64,000 nt of DNA from Epiperipatus broadwayi (lineage: Eukaryota; Onychophora; Udeonychophora; Euonychophora; Peripatidae): NCBI GenBank assembly GCA_028023455.1, contig JAQFVV010012511.1, positions 2,042,165-2,106,164 of the forward strand, read 5' to 3'. Shown piece by piece: positions 13,040-26,114 of the stretch; position 1 is the first letter of the stretch; each line of letters begins with the position of its first letter. A model generated the notes under the pieces. It saw only the letters and a program-made list of their open reading frames with translations. It ran no database searches and was not told the origin of the DNA. A program made the position numbers and the translations under genes.

Positions 13040-13310
13040 GATATCACAAAACCTTACTGAAAGAATTAATATGCTAAAACAAAAGTGGACTGTAACATGC
13101 AGCTAAGAAAAATAACTATAGAGAAGCCATTGAAATTTTAAATTGAATCCTAAGAAAAGACTTTAAAAAAGACCATGTATAGGATGGAATGATGTAAAAT
13201 AAAGAAACTATATATTGAAAAAAAAAAACATTAAACTTGGAAGACATCCAATTCTGCAGTGGACTGATAATAGTTGAAAATAATGATAATAAGATATGAT
13301 TGTTTTAATG
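13040..13310 (+). repeat. Possible LINE 3'-end remnant
   Basis: ATTCTGCAGTGGA near 13250, followed by AATAATGATAATAAGAT, recurs as ATTCTGCAGTGGA near 18590. A GATGAT-like terminal microsatellite after such a sequence is known for RTE-type LINEs. The shared word is short, so this is tentative. Confidence 0.25.
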
Positions 13311-14040
13311 GTGTATGATTTACTTCACCTTATGTACATATATTAAAATCTTTTGAATGTGAATATATGCACATACACAGTAAATTATATATTAACCATT
13401 TACTTCGTCATTGATTTAAAGAAAAATTATTTGATCTTGTGTTCAATGTTATTGCAAAAGTTATTTATAATCATTCAAATAAAATTTTTCAAATAAAAGT
13501 GGTGCATTAATGACTAAAAGATTAGAAGTTTTTCAGTGTTTAGATTAGTAGATTTCTTCTAAATTTCATTTGTATAACTTTTATGAAAACTGAGTGGAAT
13601 GTTTTCTTCTGATAAAATAAATTTTTAATCCTTTGCGCCAGCCAGACAGACTGTTGTTTACTAAAGATTAAAATTGAATATTTGTTTATTCAACATTCAT
13701 TCAAAAACATTTAAATTTTTTATTATAAATATAAAAAGAACCCATTTGTTAATCTTGCACCAATTCAGATTATTCCAATGATTGAACAATGACTATTCAG
13801 AAGAAAATATATATATATTTCATTGGTTATTATATAATATTTAAAGAGATTTAATTTTATTTCCAGCTAAATAGAATACTTTACAAGTATGTTAGTGAAA
13901 AGTGCTGAACTTTTTATGCGGAATAGTTCATGTAGACAGGTAAAAAATTTGCGGATGGGGGGGGGGGGTCATCGGCGACTTATATTTACGAAATAGAAAA
14001 TTAAATTGATAAAAAAACAAAAGCTTTGAAAGAATAGGAC
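13310..14040. other. AT-rich DNA; poly-G tract near 13958
   Basis: No gene seen. A run of about eleven G occurs at about 13957-13968 between GCGGAT and TCATCGGCG. Confidence 0.4.
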
Positions 14041-14049
14041 ATGCTTTGA

Positions 14050-15110
14050 TATTGAAAAAAATTGCTTAATAATAATAAGAAAAGTTAGTAGTATTACAAA
14101 AAAGAGTAAAAGCATCACAAAATGTGTGTGAAAAGATTATACAAAACATTATATAGTAATAAAGAACAAAAAATATAGTAACTACAATTACATCAAAATT
14201 GCCAAGCATTTTAAATGAAAAGATTTGCAATTAAATTTATTAGTAAAAGTTTCAAAAATTGATAGAATTATTATTGATATCTTTAAAGAAGCAGATAAAA
14301 AATAAATGATCTATTGGAAAAACTATATATCAAAACTCTAAATTATAAAGATTTATCAGAGGATTGAAATAATGCTATAGTGATAATGATATTTAAAAAT
14401 GGTGTTAAAAAGACATTAGCAATTACAGAATTATCAATTTTCTTTGGTTTTGTACAATATCATTATCAAAATCATTATTGCCCATCAACAAAGAACTTTA
14501 AACTCAAATCAACCAAAAGAACAAACTGCTTTTAATTGTGTTTTTAATCTAGTGGTTCGCAGCCAAGTTAAAATAAATTATAGAAAAGATTAATGAATGT
14601 GATTTGTCATAATACTTTGGAATTATAGGCTACGAAAAAGCATTCGATTTTATAATCATTTCCATAATGATTAATGCTTTAGAATATTAGAATGTAGATC
14701 TAGAATATTATTAAAGTTAGTAATTATATTACATAATAAATTAAAAAAATTAATATTGCTAATATATTATAGTCTGATTCGTCATTTTCAAACCCTTTTA
14801 TGGTAGTTTTATGGAAGTGTTTTATGAATTAAAATAAGCTATGGGAATAAAAACATATGGAAATTATTTAAGTTAACTGTTTTTTTTCAGATTATATGAT
14901 TGATTTTACAAATAATGCTTTAGAGTTTCAGAAAATATTATAACAATTATCAGGCAAAGGTGAGAAACTAAAACTAAAAATAAATGCTAAAAAGATTAAA
15001 CTAATGCTCAATGGCTTTTCACATAAGCAGAAATAAAGATTGATAATAATAAATTAAAAAAACATTAACAATGGTCCAAATAAATCAATTAAATAGATTT
15101 CTTTTTTTAA
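14050..15110 (+). pseudogene. Decayed RTE-clade LINE reverse transcriptase
   Basis: Reading across frames on the + strand, the conserved blocks of an RTE-type reverse transcriptase appear in the right order. There is a stretch resembling 'WNNAIVIMIFKNG' (family: edWnnAiv..lyKKGD) near 14365-14405. 'GYEKAFDF' (family: DYEKAFDSV, with the first catalytic Asp region) lies near 14627-14655. A damaged 'FFSDYMIDF' stands where FADDIVLF is expected near 14885-14915. 'LKLKINAKKIKLM' (family: GLkiN.sKTkvM) lies near 14970-15008. Stops and frameshifts are dense and the catalytic Asp pair is lost, so it is dead. No endonuclease part or clear ends were found; the copy is probably 5'-truncated and old. 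Confidence 0.6.
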
Positions 15111-15114
15111 AAAA

Positions 15115-15890
15115 ATAACAATTAAATATATATATACTATGTATTTTTTCTATTCTTGCATGTAAATATGAGACTGACTTAGATGCTTAATAAATAGTAT
15201 ACAAATACTTTACACCTCAGACAAAATAGGAGATATGTAATGGAAGTATTTGGTATTGAAGCAGTCAATCTTAGCTTAAGATTGAGCTTCATGTTTCCAC
15301 CTACTAACCCGTATTCAAACCCCTATATCCCATCCCGCTCCTTTTGATGTATATATATTTTTTATGTATATATTTGGAATGTGCGCCTAAATTTATAGTT
15401 TAACTTTCAATATTTATTATTATTGATTCTTTTTATTAATTATTAATTCTTTTTATTAAAATATATAGGTGTGGCTCAAATATATATATATAGGAGCAAA
15501 ATACTAACAAAATATTGATTTTTTGTAAATATTTTATTATACGTCATTTTTTAAACTTTTTCCTTTTAAAGTACTTTTTCTATTAAACTGTATATTTTTA
15601 TAAAATCCAATATGGAAGATGCTACAGTTGATTGTCTAAAAATAATTATGGGTTGGAAACACTATTGTTTTAATCTGGGGAAGGTATTTTTTAATTAAGG
15701 TTTTTACTTAAAATGGGATTAAGATTATAGATACTTTTGTTGAAAACATGTTGTCAAATCTATTTCTAATCTGGAAATAGATTTGAATTTATTTTTGGAC
15801 ATTATCTTACTGTTGCATCTTCAAAAACAACCGATAAAGAAAAAGTCTAAAATAGCTGAATTTTGAGAGATCAGATTAGCTACTATTGAG
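15115..15890. other. AT-rich DNA, no gene seen
   Basis: No recognisable features apart from simple TA stretches. Confidence 0.5.
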
Positions 15891-15894
15891 AGAA

Positions 15895-16140
15895 CTGATT
15901 GTAACATATTACACGTCGCTGTGAAACTAATAATGATGTAGTATAAATCCACCAACCTGATCGGCCCTGTCAGGTCATTATCTTCAGCAGCCATCTCATT
16001 CTTCTCCCCAAGAGGAAGTAAAAGCCTGACCTAAGAACTTTAATGCTAATAGAAGCTTGCAGTTATTTAAGAATCTTTCATTTCAATTGCCTTGCATGTG
16101 CAATATTTTAAATCGGACTCTTAAAATTGCCAGGTAACTT
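15895..16140 (+). promoter_or_regulatory. TATA-bearing GC-richer island (solo LTR or promoter)
   Basis: A TATAAAT motif lies at about 15941. It is followed about 30 bp later by a C-rich stretch with TCAGGTCATT, which could hold a start site, and by a CCAG/GTAACT donor-like site near 16133. The island begins with TGTAACATATTACACG, which would also suit the start of an LTR. No matching LTR, primer-binding site or target duplication was found. Either a solo LTR or a non-coding first exon would fit. Confidence 0.3.
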
Positions 16141-16149
16141 TTCAAGCCA

Positions 16150-17055
16150 TCACCGCAAACTAAATATAACCTAACTTATCTATCAAGATTTCTTTTAATA
16201 TATTATTTAACTTTGTTTTTGTTAATATGTAATTTGCTCTTAGTTAATTTCTATATATAATATGTAAATTGCTCTCAAATGATATCTTTAAATTTAATTC
16301 TATCTCATATGCTCTAACTTTCTTTAATTTTGGTGCGGTCATTTATTTATTATTTGATTTTATGTATGCTTTTTTTTTATTATTAATTTGCCAATCTCAA
16401 ACAAATTGGTGAGCTTAATTTATAAAAATCTTTTCTGTCATTTTTAAGTAAATCTTCACGAATCAAGTTATTAATGTCCCTTAAAAAATATAATGCGTTA
16501 TTAATTAACACACTTGCCAGATTGTTTTACATCAATTTTGTTTATGCTTTAATATAAAAAAATATATATATTTGTTTAACTCTGGATTTTCTACCCAGGG
16601 AGAATCCAGAACTTTGGTTAATTAATGCTTTGAAATTTTAAAATATTATTTATTCATTTCTGAAAAGGTGACCGATTATTTGTTTTCTATATAACTGCTA
16701 GTTATTTTTTTCTATACTCTTAAAATAGTCTATGCTTAAAATATCAAATAAAGTACTTATATATTTCATTTATTGTAAAATCAATGAAGGTGGGATTGAT
16801 TTATTTTAAATAGCAGAAAAGGGATGGGGGTAAATCTTAATATTTTGTTTACTAAGCAAATTCTTAATGTATATTTTATTTAAGGAAATCTCTCTCTATA
16901 TATATAACTGCAAGGGGTATTATTTGTCTAAATTACAGCATTCAAATAAGGGTCATTATTTTAAAGCAGTAAACTTATTCAACATCATTAGTGACATTTA
17001 TATTTACTGCATTACTGACATTTGGCCCATCTTCGTATATATATATATTATGTGC
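16150..17055. other. AT-rich DNA; short hairpin at about 16579-16612
   Basis: No gene seen. CTCTGGATTTTCT and AGAATCCAGA flank ACCCAGGG, giving a hairpin with about 10-bp arms. A 64-codon frame at 16867-17061 is low-complexity and judged incidental. Confidence 0.45.
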
Positions 17056-17059
17056 TTCT

Positions 17060-17360
17060 AATCTTTTAATCTGGGGGTTACGACAAGTTCAAACCCATAG
17101 ATTTCATCTCATATCTCATTCCATAGATAGTTGAGCTATCCAGAATCATATTTATTTCATATAAAATGCCTCTGGAAGTGATCCCGTAAGTTTGGCACAC
17201 ACTATGCATATTCACTTCGTAGATAAAAAGCCTCTCGCATCGGTTAAACCAGCAAAAGTCTGGGCCACACCATGCCTATCCACTTTTCTCTAAGCACTAC
17301 CCAAGACAGGGGCTTAGACCTCATTCTCATCCAGAAGCACGACCATCTCCTCTTAGTTAT
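17060..17360. repeat. GC-richer SINE-like island with internal duplication
   Basis: Two adjacent stretches of about 62 bp, each starting GCCTCT (about 17167 and 17230) and containing CACACYATGC and ATCCACTT/ATTCACTT, are related. On the - strand GGGTTTGAACT near 17095-17085 is a weak box B. This is likely a degenerate SINE or a fragment of another repeat. Confidence 0.3.
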
Positions 17361-17364
17361 TTTT

Positions 17365-18185
17365 GGCTATTATGTCAGTACCGCAAAACTTCATATTATT
17401 ATTATTATTTCTTTTGCTTATGACCTAATTTTAGTGCTGTAATAATATTAAAATTGCACTCTGCTCAATATATATAAATGCTGAATATTATTAACTTTAT
17501 TAAATTTATTTCAGTCTTATACAATCCCACCATCGTAACTTATTTCTGTATTTAAGAGTATCTGTATGCCTTGGGGAAAATAAAGTGTTCGTCTTACTAT
17601 CGTTAAAATTATTTTTCATTAAATATTTTGTCATAGTTTCAAATATAATGTTTTCAAATGTATTTTGTTTATTTTCACGACCTCAATGGCATGAAAATAG
17701 TTTATATCATATGTGTAATGAATTTTGGAACGCTCCTAGAAAAATATATGTTAGTCACCATGTTTCTGAACCGTAAATCAAAGCGTTAATGGCAGTATTA
17801 TGTAATTCTTTCTAATATTTGATTGGCATCTTAATATTGGACCCACCAAGGATGTGTGTTTATTTGTAATATATTATTTAGCTAATAAAGAGCATATGAG
17901 AAATAATAGCGTGAAAGACACTATATAATTATCTACCGCTTGCTCATTCATGCACATACTAATGTACTTAATTTATAAATGTGTATAATAATTTGTCAGT
18001 ATATTAAAATATATTTTATTGTCTAACTTATTTGAGTAGTTTGAATTCCTTCTTTTCTCCACTTCCAAAAGTAAAACCTGCTTATATATATTTTAGTTTA
18101 GTCATAGTATTATAGATGTCTCATTGTTTTGCTCAGCTATGTTAGTCGGCCGGATTAAAATTAATTATCATGTGCCATCACTATT
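17365..18185. other. AT-rich DNA, no gene seen
   Basis: A 63-codon frame at 17585-17776 has no recognisable features. Nothing else is supported. Confidence 0.45.
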
Positions 18186-18194
18186 ATGTTATTC

Positions 18195-18300
18195 ATTAGG
18201 TGTTTGATCTGGAGCTTATGGAGTGGGTTCAAATCCAGGTTAGTCCCTGACCTAAATCTTGGGCTGGACTGGGTTTGAAGTACATTTTGTGAGTTCTAGC
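18195..18300 (+). repeat. tRNA-derived SINE fragment
   Basis: GGGTTCAAATCC at about 18227-18238 is a good polymerase III box B. It is preceded by GATCTGGAGCTTATGGAGT and followed by a GC-richer tail. It resembles the heads of the family A SINEs but has a different body. Confidence 0.4.
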
Positions 18301-18769
18301 TCATGTTAGATGGATAAACATGTTTTGACTGGTATAGTATCAAAAATAAAATATATGAATAAGAGAACAAGCAGTTATCACTGACATCATTGAAAAAATT
18401 ATAAGACTGAAATGGAGTTAATTGAACATATTTGTAAAAAATATGACAATAGATAGATAGTTGAAGTCTTAAATTAGTCATTAATACCATATGTGAGATA
18501 AATGGATGAGATGAAGAAGTTTGTTTGAATTATATGAAGAAGACAAACTTGGACCAGAGAAACTGGATAAGATTTTGAAAGATATTCATTCTGCAGTGGA
18601 ATCTCAATTTATAAGAAAAAACACAAAACATAACATGATTACCATTTCTTATGCTTGATCAAACTGTTAAAAAAAAAACAACTCCCCATACAGTAGTTCC
18701 ACTCAGTACAAGCCAAAGTAATCAATGAATGCAAGAAGCTTTGTGTATAAAATCCATATCCAGTGTCTA

Positions 18770-18836
18770 CTCATCTAATATCCCCAGACTAGTTTCTAGC
18801 TATTGGCTTTCATCAGTGAGGAGCCTTGGATCTGAG
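18770..18836 (-). ncRNA. Hammerhead ribozyme, type I, minimal helix III
   Basis: Read on the - strand: CTGATGA at 18816-18810, a helix II hairpin AGC-CAATA-GCT, then GAAAC, a 2-nt loop and GTC ending at 18787. Helix I is formed by TCCTCA before the core and TGGGGA after the cleavage site, with an outer pairing near TTAGAT / ATCCAA. Compared with the 55.45-kb copy, helix II has changed from GGC/GCC to AGC/GCT, which keeps the pairing. The position next to the helix II start is an A opposite A, unlike the usual purine-pyrimidine pair. Cleavage activity is inferred, not shown. Confidence 0.55.
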
Positions 18837-18852
18837 ATTTAGGCACAGTGCT

Positions 18853-18918
18853 ATCAGATCCAAGGCTCTTCAATGATGAAATCCAAAAGCTAAAAACTAG
18901 TCTGGGATATTAGATGAG
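18853..18918 (+). ncRNA. Degenerate hammerhead core
   Basis: This is the opposite arm of the same element. The core reads ATGATGA, then ATCC...GCT, then AAAAC and TAGTC. Loss of the initial CT and of the first G of GAAA, plus a broken helix II, predict an inactive ribozyme. Confidence 0.4.
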
Positions 18919-19024
18919 TAAGTACTAGATAGGGATTTTATGCACAAACCTTCTTGCCTCCATTGTAACTTGTACTAAGTGGCACTACTGTATAGAGAGT
19001 TTTATTTGTGTTGTTAAAAACTAC

Positions 19025-22000
19025 AGAACTGGGAAACCATAAAAAATATAAAAACAATTTAGTGATTATTATTTACCAAAATACATGTAAAGTGCAATAT
19101 AGCTCTTACTTTTAAGTTCGTCTCAGATTTTATGACTCTAAATATTCTGCACCCTATTTAAATTGCACAAAAATTATGTATAAATAAAAATCAGGGTTTA
19201 ATATTAAATATAGGGATTAGATAATTTTAGATTGCAAATATTTTATATTTATAAAAATCTTGATTTCATTTATTTTATTTTACACAAGTTAAAAAAATCC
19301 TTAAAATCATGATTCAAGATTTTATTTATATAAAAACAAGTTTAAAATGCAATTTTCTAACAAAAAAATTTTGTTGACATTTTCTTTGTAAAAAAAAGGC
19401 TTCAGTTTAAAGTATGATCTTTCAAAACATGGAACATTTTCAAAATCATTGCACTGATTTTGCAAATATCAAAAAAAGTTTGTGATTTTATCTGCAGTTC
19501 ATTTTTCTCAGCACAGTTCAACACAACTTCAGGTGTTTTATCATTTCCTTTTTTATTTACAAAATACATACTTTTCTGTAACAGGAATAAAACAGTAACA
19601 GAAACAAATAAAGTATTCAAGATAACAAATGAAAGGTTGATTCATATCAGCATTTATAGAACCACTTATAATGAATTAAAGTTCAAATCAACCCTCTCAT
19701 TTTAATGTGCTGTTGGTTTAGTGCATTAGAAATGTGAATGTCAATAAAAATATTTGCCTAAAATTTATTTGGTTCAAAAATAATGACAGAAGTGTGATTT
19801 TTAACAACTATAAGATAAAAATCTGTTTGAGTATCTGTGAAGCCATAAAAAAATGACATTATTAAATGAGGTTGGTTCTGCAGTCAAATCTGCAGAAATA
19901 TTATGTGGAAAAATAAAGATAATGTGAATTATGTAATAAGATTTTTACCATATTAAGCTATTTTCAGATTCTATTTATTAGAATGTTTTAACAAATTATA
20001 ATATTACATTTAATATTTATGAATTTATAAATAATATATAAAATACAACCAAAAGGAAATGATCTTTTTTAAAAAAATATAAGTTGATTTTTCTGCTGGT
20101 ACTAACAGTAAATCCGTTTAAACTTTTAATATATATATATTTAAACAAGCAAAATTTTCACATAATCTTGATAGTAAATTTGAAGAAATAAAAAAATTAT
20201 ATATCAAATTAATGAATTTTGCTTCTGATATTGTTATTAATAAATAATATTTATTTAAAAATAACATGTTTATTCATTTTTAAATGTTATTACTATAACA
20301 ATATTATTACAGTTTCCACAACATTAAAGAAGTAATCTATGTTTATAAATAATATTTTTTCTTCAATATCTATTTATAAATTATTATAAATGTAATAAAA
20401 TGTTATAGCATTATATATATAAATTTAAGAGATGTTAAAAGGAATCAGAAAAAAAAAAAAGCTAAATTATAAAAAAAAAGGTCATATAAGAAATCAATAA
20501 CTAATGGGTCATGCATTTTATCTTTATGTTTAAAATGATCACTTTTAATAATTTTTAAACTTAAGATTTTTTTTAATGACTATTACCTTTATTACTAACA
20601 GACCAATCTCCTTCAACTTTTAGAAATAAATAATCAAAAAATAATTGTTTAATATTTATGTCTAGTAATATAATTATGTTCATAACTAAGGATTTGTATG
20701 TTTTAAAACTAAAGCTTGTGATGAAATTATGTGGCAATAGTTTTATTACAGCCATAAATTTGTTTTCTAATAGTAGGTGGGAGTTATTGATGGCTTAATA
20801 ACCCAATAACATATTTTGTTATAGCTTTTCATCTGCAGAGCATTATATACATAGAGTTTGTTATTGAAAAAGATTTCTTATATATATTTATACTAAATCC
20901 TTACTTTTTTTTTAATTTGATTATTTTATTGAATATTAATAATTATAGAGTGAATTGTTTATTGTATTCTATATTTAATTTTATAGAGAAGGTTACATTA
21001 TGAGGTTGTTAATATTTGACTAATGTTTAACCCAATAATAAGAAAGTAGAGAAGAGCAAATTATTCATAATAGATTTCCATTGAGAAAAGAAACAAAAGA
21101 ACTGTTTTGTCAACTCAAGAGAACTGCTATGCTTAACTTATTGCTTGAATGCTCAAACATCACTTGGTTTACTGAACAACTGATGATATGGTTAATTTAA
21201 TAGTTTATTTTCATTATCATTTTTAAGCTTTTCAAGCAGAGAAAAGAGCTGAAATAAAATTTTATTATATAGTTTAATAGTTTGTTTGATTAATCTTATC
21301 CCAATACTTTGTAAAGTTCAGAAATTATTTGTTTATGCCTTTTCTTCAAATTATTCAATATCTGCATCTAAATTCAATTTAGAGCCCTGCTTATAATATT
21401 TTTAGTTCATTATAGTATATGGTCTACCTTCTACAATTTTAGATATCTAACTTTTAGTTAAATAGTTTAATATTTTAGCTGAGTGTAGCTGTCTTATATA
21501 TGTACATATATCAAATATAAATTGATTTAAATATGTGTTGCATGATTTATTCCAGATTTTTATATAAAATAGATATATAAATTTACTAAGGATTTGAGAT
21601 CATTAAAGAATAATAAAATATTGATTTAAAGGATTTTTATTTTTAATTTAATTCTATTATGATCATAAGTACTAAATAGAAATCTTATAATTGTTTTAAA
21701 AGAATAGCAAATGCAATTAATGACAATTATGAAACATCTCTTGGTCATAATGCCTAGTTGCTTGGTCTCATTATGATATTAGCAAATAACAAACATACTA
21801 CAATATTTGGCAATAGGCATCAGTACTGATATAACTAAAAATGTTGCAATGTAACTGGGTTTTTTTTTTTAAGAACCCAAGTTTTTACGTATGTTTTATT
21901 AATATAAGTTTAAAATAAGATAACAGTTTAGTTTTATATTTCTAAAACTACATTAAAGGTTTGCTTTAATTATTGATAGCACTCAAACATGGTACATTTG

Positions 22001-22330
22001 AACTAACAATTTATTATATCTTAGATGGACTTTTTTATGTTTAAGCATCATTTTCATTTTAGATGATGTTGCATTTTGATGATATTTTCTCATTAAAGTT
22101 GATGATGAAATTATAAACTGAAATGCTACAATAAATTATGTTAAGAAGGTGGAAAGCAATGATAAACTCCTATGGATAAAGATAGAGTTTTTGCTTGGAT
22201 GTATTAGACATTGTCTATATATCACTTGCTCTAGAGCCATCTACATAATAAGTGTGAATAAACAGAAGATACTAGATTACACTGCTATTCAGATTCCAGA
22301 TTACTTTATGGATATTGGCTTTCATCAATG
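19025..22330. other. AT-rich DNA, no gene recognised
   Basis: Overlapping frames of 72 (-) and 81 (+) codons near 19400-19705 are in a slightly GC-richer stretch but match nothing I know. Near 22150-22330 the + strand has ATTGGCTTTCATCAATGA preceded by a 60-codon frame. The first part recalls the inverted hammerhead core of the repeat family, but the rest does not align. Confidence 0.35.
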
Positions 22331-22339
22331 ATATATAAT

Positions 22340-23773
22340 GTATTGCAAATACTAATATAGAAACCATTTTCTGTTCTGCTATTCAAACTGGTGATCTGTA
22401 TATTTAAACCCTTAAAGCTTTCAATTGATGTCAATATTCTTATCCAGCTATATAAGTCTGAAACCAAGTCAGTAATCAAATATTTTTGCTGTTATTTTAT
22501 TGCACTTTTATTAAGATATTAATTTGAGGAAAAAAGCAATTTATTGATGAGTAAACCAATTCACTCATTTATTAATTTTCTGATTTAGACTTTTTGATTG
22601 CTAATGAAGATTGTTGGATAAACCAGGGTAATCATAGCAGAAATTTACTTTATGTTTTTAATATATTATCATTTTTTTACACATTTCATTGATAATGATT
22701 ATTGTTAATTTAACTTTTTTTAATGAATGTATTCTAGAAAAAGTAAATCTATAACATAGAATAATAGATTTAAGATTGATTTCATTTTAATATGTCTTCC
22801 TTATCCACTTTATATTTTTTGAAGATGCGGGAGAAGATGATGAGGAATTTTATGCTATGTTTTATATTTACCTATGTTTGTTTAATAATATTTATGGCTG
22901 TTATGTGCTTTGACTGCATTGAGACTAATTAATCCATTTATTGCTTAACTCTCATTTATAAATTGTAAAAATTAATAAATGCTTTGTACTGTTTTGTTTT
23001 TAATAATTGACTAAAAGTGTTTTCAGTTGATTGAAATGCATAAAAATCTTTTATATATCTTTTTGCAGTAGAAAAAGCTCTGATGCTCAAATAATAAACT
23101 AATAAAGTATCAATGAAATTTTCAAGCAATTACTTTTAGAATTCAAACAAAGGATCTATATTTTTTACCACAGAAGAATTGAGATGTTATTAAATAAATA
23201 ATAATTTATAAAATTCAATTCATAAATAACATATCTCAAAATGAAATTATTACAATTATAACCAATTGTGGAAATTATGCAAGTGTTTCATTTAAATAAA
23301 CATTTTTCAGTAATAGAAAGTAAAGTAAAAGCTATATTATGTTAAGCTGTCTATGCAAAGGCAGATGGAGCAACTAAGCAATAAAAATGATTGTTTTATG
23401 GTTTGAACCCTAGAAGTGATAGACTGGTCCAATGTTGAGCTTCAGAATCTGCCAATCCAGCACTGCACAGTGATACACAGCACGATTTAAGCAGTAAGGC
23501 AATATGATTTAGTATTACATTTAATCGTTTTTAGTCATAGTTTGTCATTATTTTAGATTGTCAATATTTAAAACTATATCTTCAAGTCTCATGGACTTAT
23601 ATCATCAAGATATGGTAAAAAAAACTTCACTAATAGTGGAGATATTATACTATTTACAATCATTGATTTTATAGAGAACATCTGCCCAGGTTATTCTAGG
23701 ATCTTTGCCATATTGTTTATAATAGCTGGATAGTGATTTACGCCAGGAATAGAATACATGAAATAACTATTTA

Positions 23774-23775
<2 letters not shown>
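22340..23775. other. AT-rich DNA; weak box B near 23402
   Basis: No gene seen. GGTTTGAACCCT near 23401-23412 in a GC-richer patch of about 80 bp could be a SINE scrap. Confidence 0.35.

Positions 23776-23777
<2 letters not shown>

Positions 23778-23865
<88 letters not shown>
23778..23865. repeat. (TA)n microsatellite, about 44 units
   Basis: Uninterrupted alternating T and A over about 88 bp, the longest pure dinucleotide tract in the window. Confidence 0.95.
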
Positions 23866-23867
<2 letters not shown>

Positions 23868-23869
23868 GA

Positions 23870-25505
23870 TCTAAAAAAATTCTAAAGCTTCTCTGGCTAG
23901 ATACAAACTACAGATCACGACATGGCATATGTATTGGAATAATCATAAACCTGGAATGTTCTGAGATATATAATGAGTTGAATCTTCTGCTGCTTCAACT
24001 GTATGAGCATAAGTTTGATTTTGTCTTCAGTTTTTGAGGATATTATAATAACAACTAAAACATTGAATCATACCATATCCAGGAGTGTTTATTTTTAGTA
24101 GATATTGGCTTATATTTTAATGCATCTTGATAGTTTATGGCTTATTACAGTTTAAAATATGGCAATAGAATTGAGTGTGGAAATAAAATGTATTAAATGT
24201 ATAGCAAGAAATGACAAAATAATACAAAAATGATTAAATGTTATTATTTTTAGTACTTTGCTGGCAAATAATCTCAACCTGCCTCAGGCAGAAAATTTGT
24301 CATATATTTAGTACTGATAAAAGGTAAAACTATTTAGTTTTTTTGCAGACACTTCAACATTGCTGTCTAAAATAGAATAATAAAGTAGAAGATATTTCTC
24401 ACCAGGTTTGCGAACTCTAAATTCCCCCCCCCCCATTGATTTTCTCTCCAGCTAAAAATAGCTAGATATCCATTTTCTCACAAGTATTAAATATAATATT
24501 TAATATATATATTGGCATTGACTCAGTTATTTGACGACAAAAACTTAAATACATTTATAACATGAGATAAATTTTCAAAATTTTATTCTCACAATCCAAA
24601 TGCAGATTGTGAACATGGCAGAATATGCGACAAACCATTATAAATGTATATATTCATATTCTTAAATTTTCATTCTCTTCAATTAATCAAAGATTACTCA
24701 CATCATAAAATATATAAATAATTAAGACACCTGTTTTATTATCATATACATGTATTCATTTTATATTTCCTTTTAGATATTTGCTAATATATTAATAATT
24801 CTAGTCTATCATATTAATTTTTTAACAAGGTTGAATAATTACATATAAAAAATGAGTGAGTAAAAATGAATTTACAAGTTTGTCCTTTAGGATAAAAGAA
24901 AATAATAAAATTAATGATGCATTAAATTAGTTATGCTTTAGATTATCTTAAATGAAGTTTGTTATATATATTACAAAGAGCTAAGAGATGAAAAGAAATA
25001 AAAATAAAATATATATTAATTGTAGAATTCTTATTTTTAATTTTTTTTAGCTTAAACGAATTTATTTAATATTATTTTAATGAATCAGAAAGTTTTGAAC
25101 GGCTAAAGAATTTCCAATGTAATATCAGAATTCTCTTAAGCTTCCAAATAAAGCAACCATCCGCCATTGATAGTGCACTTTGATGCTTTGTTGATTTAAA
25201 GATCTCAGGATTGATTCTCATCTGAATAAAGTAAAATAAAAAAAAATCATTAATTGAAATTATGCTCAATCTGCTATTGAGATGCTCAAACATTATGCAA
25301 TCTCCCAAGTAGTTAACTGTATGAGTTCATTTATTTAGAAAATAGCTATCTTAACATTTATGCATGTATGGTATGCAATTTTGACTAATTCTAACTTATG
25401 GTTTACAATATAAATCTTCAATTCTCTTTTTTAGGCTAGATTAATCGAATAAAATAATATTTGATTATTAAATTTTCAGAAAGTTCTTCAGTGCTCAAAT
25501 ACTAT
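23870..25505. other. AT-rich DNA; poly-C tract near 24425
   Basis: No recognisable gene. A run of about a dozen C lies at about 24425-24435. A 78-codon frame on the - strand at 25072-25308 is not recognised. Confidence 0.4.
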
Positions 25506-25515
25506 TAATCTAGAT

Positions 25516-25996
25516 CAGAGGTCTGCAAATAATGGCTTGTGAGCCAAATGGCGCCTTTTTTGTGGTTCTTTTTATCATGATAAATATAAAGACATTTTTA
25601 AATTTCCTCTTGTAATTTGTAAATAAATATTTTGATGACTCTGGGAGAGGGAAAATATACATTACAACGTTATTTCTTGAATTCTGCCTTATTACTTAAT
25701 AGTAATTATTGTGTATGATGAATATTTAAATATTCAAAATTTGTGAATAAATGAAACTGTCAAATTTATTTTGAAAGAATTTTTATTTTTGTTAGAATGT
25801 ACAGTATACAGATTCTATTATGTTCTGTTACTAAAATAAATGTTCAAATACATCCACAACCATTGAGAAATTCGCATTTTTCATCTATTTTCTTGAGGCT
25901 CTTTAAAGGAGGGGGATACCTTTTTTCTTGTGGCTCTTTAATAGCTGAAGGGGGGAAGATTTAAAGAAAATGGCTCTTCTGTTTAATGATGCATGG
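25516..25996. mobile_element. Non-autonomous hAT-like element
   Basis: The left end CAGAGGTCTGCAAATAATGG, followed by CTTGTGAGCC, strongly resembles the ends of a widespread hAT family (CAGAGGTCTGCAAC.. GGCTC..). Similar GTGGCTCTTTAA and TGGCTCTTCTG blocks near 25930 and 25972 lie in the inverted orientation towards the right end, but the right terminus itself has decayed. ATCTAGAT (25508-25515) before and GTCTAGAT (25996-26003) after the element agree in 7 of 8 bases and may be the target duplication. There is no transposase frame. Confidence 0.5.
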
Positions 25997-26002
25997 TCTA
26001 GA

Positions 26003-26114
26003 TTTTTTTTTTTTTTTCCTATGTCATAGCATCGGCCGGGACGCGAACCGACACCCGTCTGCAACCAACTACTTGCTTGTAAGGCGAGTGCAATGACCTC
26101 TCGGCTAACAACGC
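26003..26114 (-). repeat. tRNA-derived SINE, class II tRNA-like head
   Basis: On the - strand the element starts near 26114 and ends in 15 A (T-run at 26003-26017). The box A region TTAGCCGAGAGGTCATTGC has the GCCGAGNGGTC D-loop typical of Leu/Ser tRNAs. GGTTCGCGTCC is a near-perfect box B. A possible long variable arm lies between them. The acceptor arms pair poorly, and the poly-A tail makes it a retroposed tRNA-like SINE and not a working tRNA. It sits directly against the right side of the hAT-like element. Confidence 0.65.

Larger units (their letters stand above)
18635..19020. repeat. Hammerhead-repeat copy, head-to-head arms
   Basis: Two copies of the 3' half of the repeat unit face each other. 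The left arm (about 18675-18836) is inverted and the right arm (about 18845-19015) is forward. Shared landmarks are the outer CCATACAGTAG / CTACTGTATAGAGAG end, the ATAAAATCC / GGGATTTTATGCA block and the ribozyme core. A further inverted block, AACATGATTACCATTTCTTA, lies outside the left arm. The best core in this copy is on the - strand. No clean target duplication was found. Confidence 0.65.

Noticed and set aside
15895-16140. Full LTR retrotransposon
   Set aside because: No second LTR, primer-binding site, polypurine tract or gag-pol frame was seen; at most a solo LTR.
19402-19705. Overlapping 72- and 81-codon frames on opposite strands
   Set aside because: No motif, splice context or codon signal favours either strand.
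26030-26114. Functional Leu/Ser-type tRNA gene on the - strand
   Set aside because: The internal promoter boxes look good, but the acceptor arms pair poorly and a poly-A tail follows directly, as in a retroposed SINE.
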